From Coprobacillaceae bacterium UN01-12pH3A (GTDB lineage: Bacteria > Bacillota_I > Bacilli_A > Erysipelotrichales > Coprobacillaceae): DNA of 64,000 nt. Shown piece by piece: positions 8,600 to 18,050 of this stretch (its first letter is position 1; every line of letters begins with the position of its first letter). The translations under genes were made by a program, and so were the position numbers. The stretch lies in assembly GCA_027676805.1 (NCBI GenBank), contig JAQENU010000010.1:50517-114516 (forward strand), written 5' to 3'. The notes under the pieces were generated by a model. That model was given only the letters and a program-made list of their open reading frames with translations, made no database searches and was not told the DNA's origin.

Positions 8600-9148
8600 A
8601 TGGGATATACAGAAATGATTTTTATTGCTGTCGGATTGGCAATGGATGCCTTTGCCTTAGCTTTATGCCTCGGTTTGCCAATGCATAAGATGGATTGGGG
8701 AAAAGGGATTAAAGTAGGCATATACTTCGGCTTCTTTCAAGGATTGATGCCCTTTATCGGCTATTTATTAGGAAAGCAGTTTGCAGTTCATATCGCCCAG
8801 ATCGATCATTGGATTGCCTTTATTTTATTAACCTATACCGGCATTAACATGCTTAGAGAAGCTCATATAGAAGAAGAAGTCTGCCCGTCTTTTGATTTTA
8901 AGACACTGTTTCCATTATCCATCGCCTGCAGCATCGATGCTTTTGCCATTGGAATCACCTTTGCATTCTTTAAAATAGAAATTTTGGATGCGATACTAAT
9001 CATTGCTGTGATTACTGCCGTTATCTCTATCATAGGCGTTAAGATCGGGCATCTGTTTGGAAGCAAGCTTAAATCCAAAGCCGATATTTTAGGTGGAGTG
9101 ATTTTGATCCTGATGGGAATCAAAATTTTGATTGAACATTTATTTTGA
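8600..9148 (+). CDS. mntP: Manganese efflux pump MntP
   Basis: 182 residues with six hydrophobic segments and the duplicated MntP architecture. The hallmark motifs are present: AMDAFALALCLGL in the first helix and CSIDAFAIGITF in the second half, each with the acidic residue needed for Mn2+ transport. The frame is open from 8570, but AGGTGA before the ATG at 8600 and the MntP-like N-terminus favour the later start. MntP exports excess Mn2+. No yybP-ykoY riboswitch fits into the short upstream region, unlike the P-type ATPase at 15459-18026. Confidence 0.92.
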   Translation: MGYTEMIFIAVGLAMDAFALALCLGLPMHKMDWGKGIKVGIYFGFFQGLMPFIGYLLGKQFAVHIAQIDHWIAFILLTYTGINMLREAHIEEEVCPSFDFKTLFPLSIACSIDAFAIGITFAFFKIEILDAILIIAVITAVISIIGVKIGHLFGSKLKSKADILGGVILILMGIKILIEHLF

Positions 9149-9177
9149 TAAATTGAAAATAGATTGAAAGCGGATAA

Positions 9178-9202
9178 GCACTGAATAAATCAGTGTTTTT
9201 TT
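9178..9202 (+). terminator. Terminator after mntP
   Basis: CACTGA (9179-9184) and TCAGTG (9190-9195) with a 5-base loop and seven T. Confidence 0.85.
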
Positions 9203-9285
9203 ATATTACCTGTCATTTTCGAAAGAAAATTAGCGATTGTCATCGTTACTCAGACATAGTATAATTTGGCGAAGGAGGTATTTTT

Positions 9286-9852
9286 ATGAATCCAATCATG
9301 TGTATCACTTTGAATAATCAAAAACAAATTAAAATTGAATTGTATCCGGACATTGCCCCAAATACCGTCAATAGTATGATCACGCTTATCCAGCAAGGCT
9401 TGCTTGATCATCGCCCAATTCAAAGAATTGCCTATGATTTTGTGCTTCAGTTTACATACAACGGATTTAACCATGATCCTAAATGTGAATATATCATCGA
9501 TGGGGAATTTGATGAAAACGGACATGCTAATCCGATCGCTTTTGAAAAAGGTGTTGTCGGAATGGGCGGAGATGGCAGCAGCATCGCTTCAGGCTGTGAT
9601 TTTTTTATTGTAATCGGCGATCAATGTCAGGAGCGCTTAAACGGTAAATTCACGGCCTTTGGAAAAGTGATCAGCGGTTATGAAGAAGTGGATAGGATCA
9701 TTCAAGTACCCACTAAAAAAATAATACGTGCAGACAATCCCAATGTGGATATCAATGAACCCCTTGTTCCTGAAATCATGGAAAAGGTTACCGTTGAAAC
9801 CTTTGGCATTGAATATCCGAAACCACATATTTTACGCTATGGAGAATCCTAA
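9286..9852 (+). CDS. Peptidyl-prolyl cis-trans isomerase, cyclophilin type
   Basis: 188 residues of the cyclophilin fold: an N-terminal IELYPDIAPNTV segment, then a core with GVVGMGG and, in place of the usual GSQFFI, a CDFFIVIGD stretch, followed by NGKFTAFGKVISGYEEVDRI. No signal peptide, so cytoplasmic. Some canonical active-site residues look altered (for example Q instead of R in the VLQF segment resembling VIQGGD), so isomerase activity may be weak. Strong ribosome site AAGGAGG. Followed 62 bases later by nrdD without a clear terminator. Confidence 0.85.
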   Translation: MNPIMCITLNNQKQIKIELYPDIAPNTVNSMITLIQQGLLDHRPIQRIAYDFVLQFTYNGFNHDPKCEYIIDGEFDENGHANPIAFEKGVVGMGGDGSSIASGCDFFIVIGDQCQERLNGKFTAFGKVISGYEEVDRIIQVPTKKIIRADNPNVDINEPLVPEIMEKVTVETFGIEYPKPHILRYGES

Positions 9853-9914
9853 GCACATCTTTAGTAATCAAAAAGATTTTATTTTATAATGAGTCATATA
9901 TAAGGAGTGGGAAA

Positions 9915-12047
9915 ATGAAATTAGAGGAAATCAGAGTTATAAAAAAGGATAATACCAAAGAAGTATTTAATATCCAAAAAGTAGTTATCGCTGTAAATAA
10001 ATCAGCTTATCGTACTTTAGTTACGTTCACAGATGAGGACATTAAAAAGATCTGTGAAATTGTAGAAAAACGGGTTGGGGAATTAACACATCCGGAAATC
10101 TATATTGCACAAATGCACAACATTGTTGAAGAAGCCCTGGAAGCTACCAATCCCAAAGTGGCAAAAAGCTATCGTGACTACCGTAACTATAAGCAGGATT
10201 TTGTGCAGATGCTGGATGAAGTCTATAAAAAATCACAATCGATCATGTATATCGGGGATAAAGAAAACAGCAATACAGACAGTGCCCTTGTTTCTACAAA
10301 GCGCAGTCTGATCTTTAATCAATTAAATAAAGAATTGTATCAAAAGTTCTTTTTAACGACAGAAGAGCTGCAGGCCTGCCGTGACGGATATATTTATATC
10401 CATGATATGTCAGCTCGCCGTGATACGATGAACTGCTGTCTTTTTGACGTTCAGAATGTTTTAAAAGGCGGGTTTGAAATGGGGAACCTTTGGTATAACG
10501 AGCCTAAAACATTAGATGTTGCATTTGATGTTATCGGGGATATTATCCTTTCTGCTGCCAGTCAGCAATATGGCGGGTTTACCGTACCAAGTGTCGACTT
10601 ATTATTAGAACCTTATGCAATAAAGCAATATGAAATCTTAAAAAGAAAATATACAAACTTGGGACTGGGACAGGAAAAAGCAGAAGAAGCTGCTTTAAAA
10701 GATATCGAAAGAGAATTCAGACAAGGATTCCAGGGATGGGAATATAAATTCAACTCGGTTTCTTCATCTCGCGGAGATTACCCTTTCATTACAGTAACTA
10801 CAGGAACAGGAACAGGACGCTTCGCCAAAATGGCATCTCTTAAAATGCTGGAAGTGCGTCGTATCGGTCAGGGAAAAGACGGAAGTAAAAAGCCTGTATT
10901 ATTCCCTAAGATTGTTTTCTTATATGATGAAGAGCTTCATGGTGAAGGAAAACCATTAGAAGATTTATTCGAAGCCGGTGTCCTTTGTTCAAGCAAAACT
11001 ATGTATCCGGACTGGTTAAGTTTAAGCGGTGATGGTTATGTCGCAAGTATGTATAAAAAGTATGGAAAGATCGTTTCTCCAATGGGATGCCGTGCTTTCT
11101 TATCCCCTTGGTATGAAAGAGGCGGAATGGAACCGGCAGATGATAAGGATGAACCTATATTTGTCGGACGCTTCAACATTGGTGCAGTCAGCCTTCATTT
11201 ACCAATGATTTATGCCAAAGCGAAACAGGAATCACGTGATTTCTATGAAGTATTAGATTACTACATGAATTTAATCCGTGAACTGCATATACGTACATAT
11301 GACTACTTAGGAGAGATGAAAGCTTCTGTAAACCCACTCGCTTACTGTGAAGGCGGGTTCTATGGCGGTAATCTGAAACTAAATGATAAGATTAAACCAT
11401 TGCTTAAATCTTCTACAGCCTCTTTTGGAATTACAGCCTTGAATGAATTAGAGCAGCTGCATCATAAAAAATCACTTTATGAAGATGGAAGCTTTGCTTT
11501 AGAAGTGCTTGACTACATCAATAAAAAAGTGAATGAATTCAAAAAAGAAGATGGTATCCTCTATGCAATTTACGGAACACCGGCAGAAAGTTTATGTGGA
11601 TTGCAGATTCAGCAGTTCCGTAAAAAATACGGTGTCATTGAAAATGTATCCGACCGTGAATATGTCAGCAATTCTTTCCACTGCCATGTCTCAGAAGATA
11701 TTACCCCTATCGAAAAACAGGACAGTGAAGGACGTTTCTGGGATCTGTGTAACGGTGGAAAAATCCAGTATGTAAAATATCCGATCGATTATAATATTGA
11801 TGCGTTTAAAACATTATTGAAACGTGCAATGAAAAAAGGATTCTATGAAGGTGTCAATTTATCCCTTTCTTATTGTGATGACTGCGGTCATGAAGAATTA
11901 AACATGGATGTATGCCCGGTCTGCGGAAGTACTAATCTGACAAAAATTGAACGTATGAACGGTTATTTATCTTACTCAAGAGTAAAAGGGGATACTCGTT
12001 TGAATGATGCTAAGATGGCAGAAATTAAAGAAAGGAAATCAATGTAA
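9915..12047 (+). CDS. nrdD: Anaerobic ribonucleoside-triphosphate reductase (class III)
   Basis: 710 residues. An ATP-cone regulatory domain occupies about residues 1-95, and the catalytic glycyl-radical barrel follows. A C-terminal zinc site is formed by Cys654, Cys657, Cys667 and Cys670, and the radical glycine is expected at Gly683 in RMNGYLSYSRVKGDTRLND. Reduces NTPs to dNTPs without oxygen. The final residues overlap the start of nrdG by one base, so the enzyme and its activase are made together. No NrdR box was recognised in the 62 bases upstream. Confidence 0.97.
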   Translation: MKLEEIRVIKKDNTKEVFNIQKVVIAVNKSAYRTLVTFTDEDIKKICEIVEKRVGELTHPEIYIAQMHNIVEEALEATNPKVAKSYRDYRNYKQDFVQMLDEVYKKSQSIMYIGDKENSNTDSALVSTKRSLIFNQLNKELYQKFFLTTEELQACRDGYIYIHDMSARRDTMNCCLFDVQNVLKGGFEMGNLWYNEPKTLDVAFDVIGDIILSAASQQYGGFTVPSVDLLLEPYAIKQYEILKRKYTNLGLGQEKAEEAALKDIEREFRQGFQGWEYKFNSVSSSRGDYPFITVTTGTGTGRFAKMASLKMLEVRRIGQGKDGSKKPVLFPKIVFLYDEELHGEGKPLEDLFEAGVLCSSKTMYPDWLSLSGDGYVASMYKKYGKIVSPMGCRAFLSPWYERGGMEPADDKDEPIFVGRFNIGAVSLHLPMIYAKAKQESRDFYEVLDYYMNLIRELHIRTYDYLGEMKASVNPLAYCEGGFYGGNLKLNDKIKPLLKSSTASFGITALNELEQLHHKKSLYEDGSFALEVLDYINKKVNEFKKEDGILYAIYGTPAESLCGLQIQQFRKKYGVIENVSDREYVSNSFHCHVSEDITPIEKQDSEGRFWDLCNGGKIQYVKYPIDYNIDAFKTLLKRAMKKGFYEGVNLSLSYCDDCGHEELNMDVCPVCGSTNLTKIERMNGYLSYSRVKGDTRLNDAKMAEIKERKSM

Positions 12048-12538
12048 TGCGTTATCATGATATTACCAAAGATGATATGTTGAATGGGGACGGACTGCGT
12101 GTCGTACTCTGGATTTCAGGATGTACCCATGCCTGTGAACAATGCCAGAACCCTATAACTTGGGATATTAATGACGGTCTGGTTTTTGATGAAAAAGCAA
12201 AAGCTGAATTATTTGAAATCCTGGGACGTGACTATATTTCCGGCATCACGCTGAGCGGTGGAGATCCATTGCATCCGCAAAACCGTGAAGAAGTCGGAAA
12301 ATTAATTGAAGAAATCAAAGAAAAGTTTCCTAATAAAACGATCTGGTGTTATACCGGCTTCTTATATGAAGAACTAGAAAATTTAAACTTCATGCCTCTC
12401 ATCGATGTATTAGTAGATGGAAAATTTGTGATTGGACTGCTTGATCATCAGCTGCATTGGCGTGGAAGTTCAAATCAGCGTGTAATCGATGTGAAAGAGA
12501 CCTTAGCGTTAAATAAGATTGTTTTGCATAATTCTTAG
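12047..12538 (+). CDS. nrdG: Anaerobic ribonucleotide reductase activating enzyme (radical SAM)
   Basis: 163 residues. The radical SAM cluster motif CX3CX2C is Cys26, Cys30 and Cys33 in SGCTHACEQCQN, followed by the SAM-binding LSGGDPL motif. It generates the glycyl radical on NrdD. Overlaps the nrdD stop by one base. Followed immediately by a strong terminator that begins in the stop codon region. Confidence 0.96.
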   Translation: MRYHDITKDDMLNGDGLRVVLWISGCTHACEQCQNPITWDINDGLVFDEKAKAELFEILGRDYISGITLSGGDPLHPQNREEVGKLIEEIKEKFPNKTIWCYTGFLYEELENLNFMPLIDVLVDGKFVIGLLDHQLHWRGSSNQRVIDVKETLALNKIVLHNS

Positions 12539-12567
12539 AAGATGGTTTCCCATCTTCTCTTTTTTTC
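12538..12567 (+). terminator. Terminator of the nrdDG operon
   Basis: GAAGATGG (12538-12545) and CCATCTTC (12550-12557) form a perfect 8-bp stem with a TTTC loop, followed by a T-rich tract. Confidence 0.93.
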
Positions 12568-12643
12568 TCTTTTATTTTCCATCTTTTTATAGTATGATGG
12601 TGCTGAAAGCATTTTCAAAATATGAAAAGAGAGTGAAAAAAGC

Positions 12644-13639
12644 GTGGATTATAAAGATAATTTTGACTACTTTCTGGAAGAAAAACAAATTAATACGTAT
12701 CAATTAGTAAAAGAAATAGTAAACCAAGAAGAACATCGAGTATTCTATTTTAAAGACTTGGAAAGTCACTTTTTGTATGTGAATGATGCATTTGTCAGTA
12801 AATTTAATTTAAAGAGCCGTGATGAAGTGATTGGCAAAACCGACTATGAGTTATTTACTCATTGTCCCGAACATGCTAAACTGGCTTATCGGGATGAGCA
12901 GGAAATCATTGCAACGGGAAAAGCGATTGATATTCTTGAATATGAGGGGATCCGAGATGGGATTGAACGGGTTGTGCGTACGCATAAATATCCACTCTAT
13001 GATCATCAGCATCGTATCTGTGGGACATTTGGGATTTCTGAGGATATCAGTATGGATCTCCAGATCATTCAAGAGGAAAGAAAAAAAGAAATAGAAATGG
13101 CACAGCAAATTCATAGGCTTAATGAAAAGGTTAACGAAGATGCATTGAGCAAGCTGAAAAATGCACGCTATGCCAAGCGTCGCTATCGTTATCTGTACCA
13201 GCAGTTTATCAAGGAGTACATTCCTTTTTCCATCATTCTTTTAGATAGTGATAACTTTAAACAGGTAAACGATGAATTTGGACATATGATCGGGGATCTA
13301 GTAATCAAGTATATTGGAAAGATCCTGTTATCGATCAAGGAAAATTATAAAAACGAATTAGATATTTGCCGAATAGGCGGAGATGAATTTTTAGTTATTT
13401 TACCAAGCACAACGATCAAAGATGCCACAGATGTCGCTTTTATGATTAAAGATGCTTTTGAACAGCAGCCTTTTTGTGAAAATGAAATTCTGACAAATAT
13501 CACCTTTTCGATGGGTGTCGGTGAAATTCAGCTAAGTGAAACATTAGAAGACTTTTTACACCGAGTAGATACGCACTTATATCGTGCAAAACGCAATGGT
13601 AAGAATGATATTGACTTTAATGTATCAAATTTAATTTAA
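12644..13639 (+). CDS. PAS-GGDEF diguanylate cyclase
   Basis: 331 residues. A PAS-like sensor domain (about 25-145) is followed by a coiled linker and a GGDEF domain (about 175-325) with an intact catalytic motif RIGGDEF. The allosteric RxxD I-site before it reads NELD, so product inhibition is probably lost. Soluble, with no membrane segment. It should make cyclic di-GMP in response to a signal sensed by the PAS domain, perhaps redox or a small molecule. The only fitting start is GTG at 12644, preceded by GAGAG. The ROK kinase follows after 14 bases, probably on the same transcript. Confidence 0.9.
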   Translation: MDYKDNFDYFLEEKQINTYQLVKEIVNQEEHRVFYFKDLESHFLYVNDAFVSKFNLKSRDEVIGKTDYELFTHCPEHAKLAYRDEQEIIATGKAIDILEYEGIRDGIERVVRTHKYPLYDHQHRICGTFGISEDISMDLQIIQEERKKEIEMAQQIHRLNEKVNEDALSKLKNARYAKRRYRYLYQQFIKEYIPFSIILLDSDNFKQVNDEFGHMIGDLVIKYIGKILLSIKENYKNELDICRIGGDEFLVILPSTTIKDATDVAFMIKDAFEQQPFCENEILTNITFSMGVGEIQLSETLEDFLHRVDTHLYRAKRNGKNDIDFNVSNLI

Positions 13640-13653
13640 TAGGAGAGAGATTT

Positions 13654-14553
13654 ATGTATTTAGTATTTGATATTGGCGGAACATTTGTAAAATATGGATT
13701 GATGAATGATATGGGAGAAATCTTTGAAAAAGGAAAAACCCCCACAATCAATGATAATCTGGAAGCATTCTTAGACAGTTTAGTTACAGTTTATAAACAG
13801 CAAAAAGATATTAAGGGAATTGCGGTTAGTTGTCCCGGATTAGTGGATATTGATAAAGGTATCGTCTATGGTGGTGGGGCTGTCACTTGCTTAGATCAGG
13901 TTCATATTGTCGATGAACTATCAAAGCGCTGTGACGGACTGCCTGTCTCAGCGGAAAATGATGGAAAATGTGCCGGTCTGGCAGAGGCTTGGATTGGTGC
14001 AGCCAAAGATGTAGATAACTGCTGCGTACTGGCATTTGGTACCGGAGTTGCCGGAGCGATTATCAAAGATAAGAAGATTCATCGCGGAAATCATCTTGTT
14101 GCCGGAGAAGCTAGCTATTTTATTATGGATGCCGATCGTAAAAGCGTAAAGCTGAAATATTTTGGTCATGATTCTTCAACTCTAGGTACTCTAAAAAAAG
14201 CAGAACGCTTATTAGGGATGGAAGCGGGAAGTTTAAGCGGAGAAAAACTCTTCAGCTTAGCTAAAGACAATGATCCGATCGCTACAGAAGTATTAGAAGA
14301 TTTCTATTTCAATATTGCCGTGCAATGCTATAACCTGCAATATGTGTTTGATCCCGATATTATTTGTATCGGCGGCGGAATCAGCGAGCAGCCTTCTGTC
14401 ATTGAAGGAATCAACCGCTATGTAACTGCGATCTATGAAAATACCAAACAGTTTTTAAAACCGGAAGTGACTGTTTGTCAGTTTAATAATGATTCTAATT
14501 TGATTGGTGCTTTATATAATTTTAAACAGATTCATGAACCCCAAGACCGTTAA
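13654..14553 (+). CDS. ROK family sugar kinase
   Basis: 299 residues. The ATP-binding DIGGTFVKYG motif is at the N-terminus and the catalytic Asp lies in AENDGKCAGLAE; the GTGVAGAII phosphate loop is also present. The zinc-binding CxCGxxGC motif of most ROK kinases is absent. The gene therefore belongs to the zinc-less subgroup, and its sugar (glucose, N-acetylmannosamine or another) cannot be assigned. Ribosome site AGGAGAGAG. It lies after the diguanylate cyclase and ends in a terminator that overlaps the stop codon. Confidence 0.88.
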   Translation: MYLVFDIGGTFVKYGLMNDMGEIFEKGKTPTINDNLEAFLDSLVTVYKQQKDIKGIAVSCPGLVDIDKGIVYGGGAVTCLDQVHIVDELSKRCDGLPVSAENDGKCAGLAEAWIGAAKDVDNCCVLAFGTGVAGAIIKDKKIHRGNHLVAGEASYFIMDADRKSVKLKYFGHDSSTLGTLKKAERLLGMEAGSLSGEKLFSLAKDNDPIATEVLEDFYFNIAVQCYNLQYVFDPDIICIGGGISEQPSVIEGINRYVTAIYENTKQFLKPEVTVCQFNNDSNLIGALYNFKQIHEPQDR

Positions 14554-14565
14554 ATCGGTCTTTTT
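14543..14565 (+). terminator. Terminator overlapping the ROK kinase stop codon
   Basis: AAGACCG (14543-14549) pairs with CGGTCTT (14556-14562); the TAA stop lies in the loop. Confidence 0.88.
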
Positions 14566-14628
14566 ATTATAATAAAATCCTGTTGATGTTTATAGTATAC
14601 CTGTTCCACATAGGGAATTATTGGGGAT

Positions 14629-14660
14629 TAAAAAAACAGCCAGCTTGATAAACCGACTGT
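14629..14660 (-). terminator. Terminator downstream of the GNAT gene
   Basis: On the minus strand ACAGTCGG and CTGGCTGT make an 8-bp stem with two G-U pairs and a 9-base loop, followed by seven T. It lies about 135 bases after the acetyltransferase stop. Nothing else is recognisable in 14566-14795. Confidence 0.65.
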
Positions 14661-14795
14661 GTACAGCATTAAATTGTCAATACGTTGTGATTCTCCCAAT
14701 TTCTAATATCCGCCTTTATAGCTATGAGACATTTGAGCATAAATGAAGGCTTATATCAGCGGATCACAGATAAAAGGGGATTATGTCGATTAGAT

Positions 14796-15254
14796 CTATC
14801 GCTTCTTTTCCATAACGTCGTAACACAAAAAATCATTATCAATTGAGGCTAGGATATTAAAGTTTATATCTTTATAGCCTCTTTTCAGGTATATCTTTTT
14901 AGCTGGCAAAGAGGCATCTAGTACAATTTTTGCATACTTATTAAAGATCATTTTTTCCGCAAAATCAAGCATTTCTGTACCATATCCCATACCTTGATAA
15001 GCCGGAAGAACAAAAAGCCGGCATATTTCGTTCTCTTTTATCGTTACCGTACCTATAACTCTCTGCGATTGATCCAAGCAAAGATATACACGATTCATTT
15101 CAATATCTTTTAAAATATTTTCTTCGTTATGATAGTGAAGAAAAAAATCCACTGTCCCTTTAGGATAGTAATGCGGATAAATCTCAGTGATCGTTATCTC
15201 TGAAATCGTTTTAACTATGCTTATATCTGATAAAACAGCTTGCTTTATACTCAT
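14796..15254 (-). CDS. GNAT family N-acetyltransferase
   Basis: 152 residues with the GNAT acetyl-CoA motif A in RLFVLPAYQGMGYGTEML (residues about 66-83) and the C-terminal LYLKRGY-type beta-bulge (KKIYLKRGYKD). The second ATG (15254) is better spaced from GGAG than the first. Stand-alone gene; the substrate is not predictable. Confidence 0.85.
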   Translation of the reverse strand: MSIKQAVLSDISIVKTISEITITEIYPHYYPKGTVDFFLHYHNEENILKDIEMNRVYLCLDQSQRVIGTVTIKENEICRLFVLPAYQGMGYGTEMLDFAEKMIFNKYAKIVLDASLPAKKIYLKRGYKDINFNILASIDNDFLCYDVMEKKR

Positions 15255-15446
15255 TCTCATATCTCCGTAAATTTAATTTATTATTCTGCTTTCTGCATTT
15301 TCTTTTGTAAGAATATTCAGTTTATCCTGTAAATTCGGTTCAATTCATTATAACAGGCACTAAAGGCACAGTCATCTCTTTTCTGATTTAATAAGGGGAT
15401 AACAAACATTGCGGTTGTTTTCACATTTCATAATAGTGTGAAGAAA

Positions 15447-15470
15447 AGAACCGCAGTTTTATCTGCGGCT
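15447..15470 (-). terminator. Terminator overlapping the P-type ATPase stop
   Basis: On the minus strand CCGCAG and CTGCGG (15463-15468 with 15451-15456) enclose the stop codon, followed by TTCTTTTCTTC. The remaining 15261-15446 shows no gene. Confidence 0.65.
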
Positions 15471-18026
15471 CGCTAATTTTGTTCTTATCCATTTAATGAT
15501 CTGAATTACAAATAAATTTGATAAAGCTAATCCCCAGATCAGTCCTAATAATTCAAATGAAATATCCGCTACACTGAATAATCCATGTAATCCTGGGAGT
15601 AATAAGACACTCATCAGTAATGTTACCCCTACTAAGAAAGCGCCTAGTAAGAATTTATTGTTCATAAACTGTCTTGTAAACAATACCGGGTGCTGTGACT
15701 TACAGTTATAGCCATGCACTAAACGTGAAAGACATAGTGTTGCAAAGGCTAAGGTTTGTGCAGTTAAGGTATCGAAATAGGTAATGCCTATCCAAAAAGC
15801 AATGAATGTCGTTACCGAAATAACAATCCCTTCAATCAAGATCGTGGTCACAAAGTCTCTGGTTAAGATTCCTTCGCTCTTTGGTCTTGGCTTTTCTTTC
15901 ATCACATCTTTTTGATCCGGTTCTAAGCCTAATGCAATCGCCGGCAAACTGTCTGTCAATAAGTTAATAAACAGTAAGTGAACCGGAGCAAACGGAACCG
16001 GTAAAGCTAATAACGAAGACAGCAGTACAACAATGATTCCCGCTGTGTTTCCGCTTAATAAGAATTGAATGGAACGTTTGATATTGGCATAGATGTTACG
16101 CCCGTTTTCAATCGATTTAACGATTGTTGCAAAATTATCATCTGTTAAAACCATACTAGCTGCATCTTTGGATACCTCTGTTCCGGTAATCCCCATCGCA
16201 ACTCCGATATCGGCCTGTTTTAAAGCAGGAGCATCATTGACCCCATCTCCGGTCATGGATACGATATGTCCTTTTTCCTGCCATGCACGAACAATTCTGA
16301 TTTTATGTTCGGGACTAACACGGGCATAGACTGATTTATTTTCCACAAAATCCTTTAATTCTTCATCACTCAAGCTATCGATTTCCATACCTTCAACCGC
16401 TTCATCAATATTTTCTAAGATACCAATCTCTTTTGCGATGGCGGCAGCTGTAATCTTATGATCACCGGTAATCATGATCGGTTTGATTCCTGCTGCTTTA
16501 CATTTTGCTACCGCTTCTTTTGATTCTTCACGAGGCGGATCAATCATGGCAATTAAACCGACAAAAGTCAGTCCCTTTTCATCTTCTAATGTTAAATCGA
16601 GGTGATCGATCATTTTATAACTAAATGCCAGTACACGCAGTCCCTGACTTGAAAATTCCTGATTTACCTGTACCAGTTTTTCTTTTTGTTCTTCGCTAAG
16701 ATCCATGCGTGTCAATAAAACATCGACAGCACCTTTTGTAATCATGACATCATTTCCCCCAATATGATGAGTTGTTGACATCAGTTTACGATCTGAATCA
16801 AACGGAATTTCCGATAAACGAGGATATTCCTTACGAATTTCATCGCTGGAGAAATCATGTTTAATGGCGTAATCAATTAAAGCTACCTCTGTAGGGTCGC
16901 CAATTTGCTTTCCTTCTTCATCGATCAAAGCATCACTGCATAAGATACCATCTAAAATAAGTTTGCGTAAATGCTGTTCATCATCCTTGAATAAGAAATA
17001 CTTTTGCACAGTCATCTTATTTTGAGTCAGCGTTCCGGTCTTATCTGAACAAATAATCGAAACACTTCCTAATCCTTCCACGGCTTGCAGTTTTCTGACA
17101 ATCGCATGTTCCTTTACCATCTTTTGCGTACCGAATGATAAGACGATCGTGACAATAGAGCTCAAGGCTTCGGGAATAGCCGCTACAGCAAGAGCTACAG
17201 CGAACATAAAGGAATCTAAAATCGGCATTCCTCTCAATGCACTCACACCAAAAATAATAGCACAAATAATTAGGATAATAATCGATAAACGCTGTCCAAA
17301 CTGATCTAAGCTGACTTGCAATGGCGTTTTCTTTTCTTTTGTCTGTTTGATTAAAGCTGCAATCTTTCCTACTTCGGTATCCATCCCAATGTTGGTGACT
17401 ACGTAGTTCCCACGTCCATAAGTGACATAGCTTCCTGAGAAAACCATATTTAGCTGATCGCCTAAAGGCATATCTTTATCAAATACCGTATCTTGCTTAT
17501 CTACACTTTCACTTTCACCCGTCAAAGCACTTTCGTTGATCTTCAAGCTGGCATTTTCAATAATTCGCCCATCGGCACTAATATAATCTCCAGCCTCCAG
17601 CATGACGATATCTCCGATCGTAACTTCATTTGAAGGAATGATCATGGGTTTTCCTTCACGAATAACTTTTGCAGATGGTGCAGATAGTTTTTTCAAGCTG
17701 TCAATTGACTGATCGGCTTTAGTCTGCTGATAAGTTCCTAATAAAGCATTCATGACAACCACGGTAAAAATAACGATGGCACTTTCATGATCTCCTAAGA
17801 TTGCGGAAATTGTTGCCGCTACTAATAAAATAATAACTAAAAAGTCCTTGAACTGTTCTAAAAAGACAAGAAGAATACTTTTCTTCTTCGTTTCTACCAG
17901 TTCATTCAAGCCATACTTCTGCTGATTTTGTTTGACTTGGGATTCCCCTAACCCATCGCTCGAACAATGCAGCTCATCAAGTAATGCCTGCTTATCCATT
18001 TGGTAAATCTTTTTGCTAGTTTCCAA
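15459..18026 (-). CDS. Cation-exporting P-type ATPase (Ca2+/Mn2+ type), manganese-riboswitch controlled
   Basis: 855 residues with the complete P2A (SERCA-like) plan: N-terminal cation ATPase domain, actuator loop with SALTGESE, membrane helix motif PEALSS in the ion-binding helix (PEGLP in most calcium pumps), phosphorylation site Asp328 in CSDKTGTLT, MITGDHKITA, and hinge motif MTGDGVNDAPAL. About ten membrane helices. Comparable pumps under the same riboswitch class export Mn2+ and sometimes Ca2+. The start is TTG at 18026, placed 8 bases after a perfect AGGAGG. The yybP-ykoY aptamer in the leader is the best argument that Mn2+ is a physiological substrate. Confidence 0.93.
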   Translation of the reverse strand: METSKKIYQMDKQALLDELHCSSDGLGESQVKQNQQKYGLNELVETKKKSILLVFLEQFKDFLVIILLVAATISAILGDHESAIVIFTVVVMNALLGTYQQTKADQSIDSLKKLSAPSAKVIREGKPMIIPSNEVTIGDIVMLEAGDYISADGRIIENASLKINESALTGESESVDKQDTVFDKDMPLGDQLNMVFSGSYVTYGRGNYVVTNIGMDTEVGKIAALIKQTKEKKTPLQVSLDQFGQRLSIIILIICAIIFGVSALRGMPILDSFMFAVALAVAAIPEALSSIVTIVLSFGTQKMVKEHAIVRKLQAVEGLGSVSIICSDKTGTLTQNKMTVQKYFLFKDDEQHLRKLILDGILCSDALIDEEGKQIGDPTEVALIDYAIKHDFSSDEIRKEYPRLSEIPFDSDRKLMSTTHHIGGNDVMITKGAVDVLLTRMDLSEEQKEKLVQVNQEFSSQGLRVLAFSYKMIDHLDLTLEDEKGLTFVGLIAMIDPPREESKEAVAKCKAAGIKPIMITGDHKITAAAIAKEIGILENIDEAVEGMEIDSLSDEELKDFVENKSVYARVSPEHKIRIVRAWQEKGHIVSMTGDGVNDAPALKQADIGVAMGITGTEVSKDAASMVLTDDNFATIVKSIENGRNIYANIKRSIQFLLSGNTAGIIVVLLSSLLALPVPFAPVHLLFINLLTDSLPAIALGLEPDQKDVMKEKPRPKSEGILTRDFVTTILIEGIVISVTTFIAFWIGITYFDTLTAQTLAFATLCLSRLVHGYNCKSQHPVLFTRQFMNNKFLLGAFLVGVTLLMSVLLLPGLHGLFSVADISFELLGLIWGLALSNLFVIQIIKWIRTKLASRR

Positions 18027-18050
18027 TGTATATTCCTCCTATTTGTATAT

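Noticed and set aside
9853..9914. Possible NrdR box or other regulatory site before nrdD
   Set aside because: No pair of 16-bp NrdR-like palindromes was found in the short leader.
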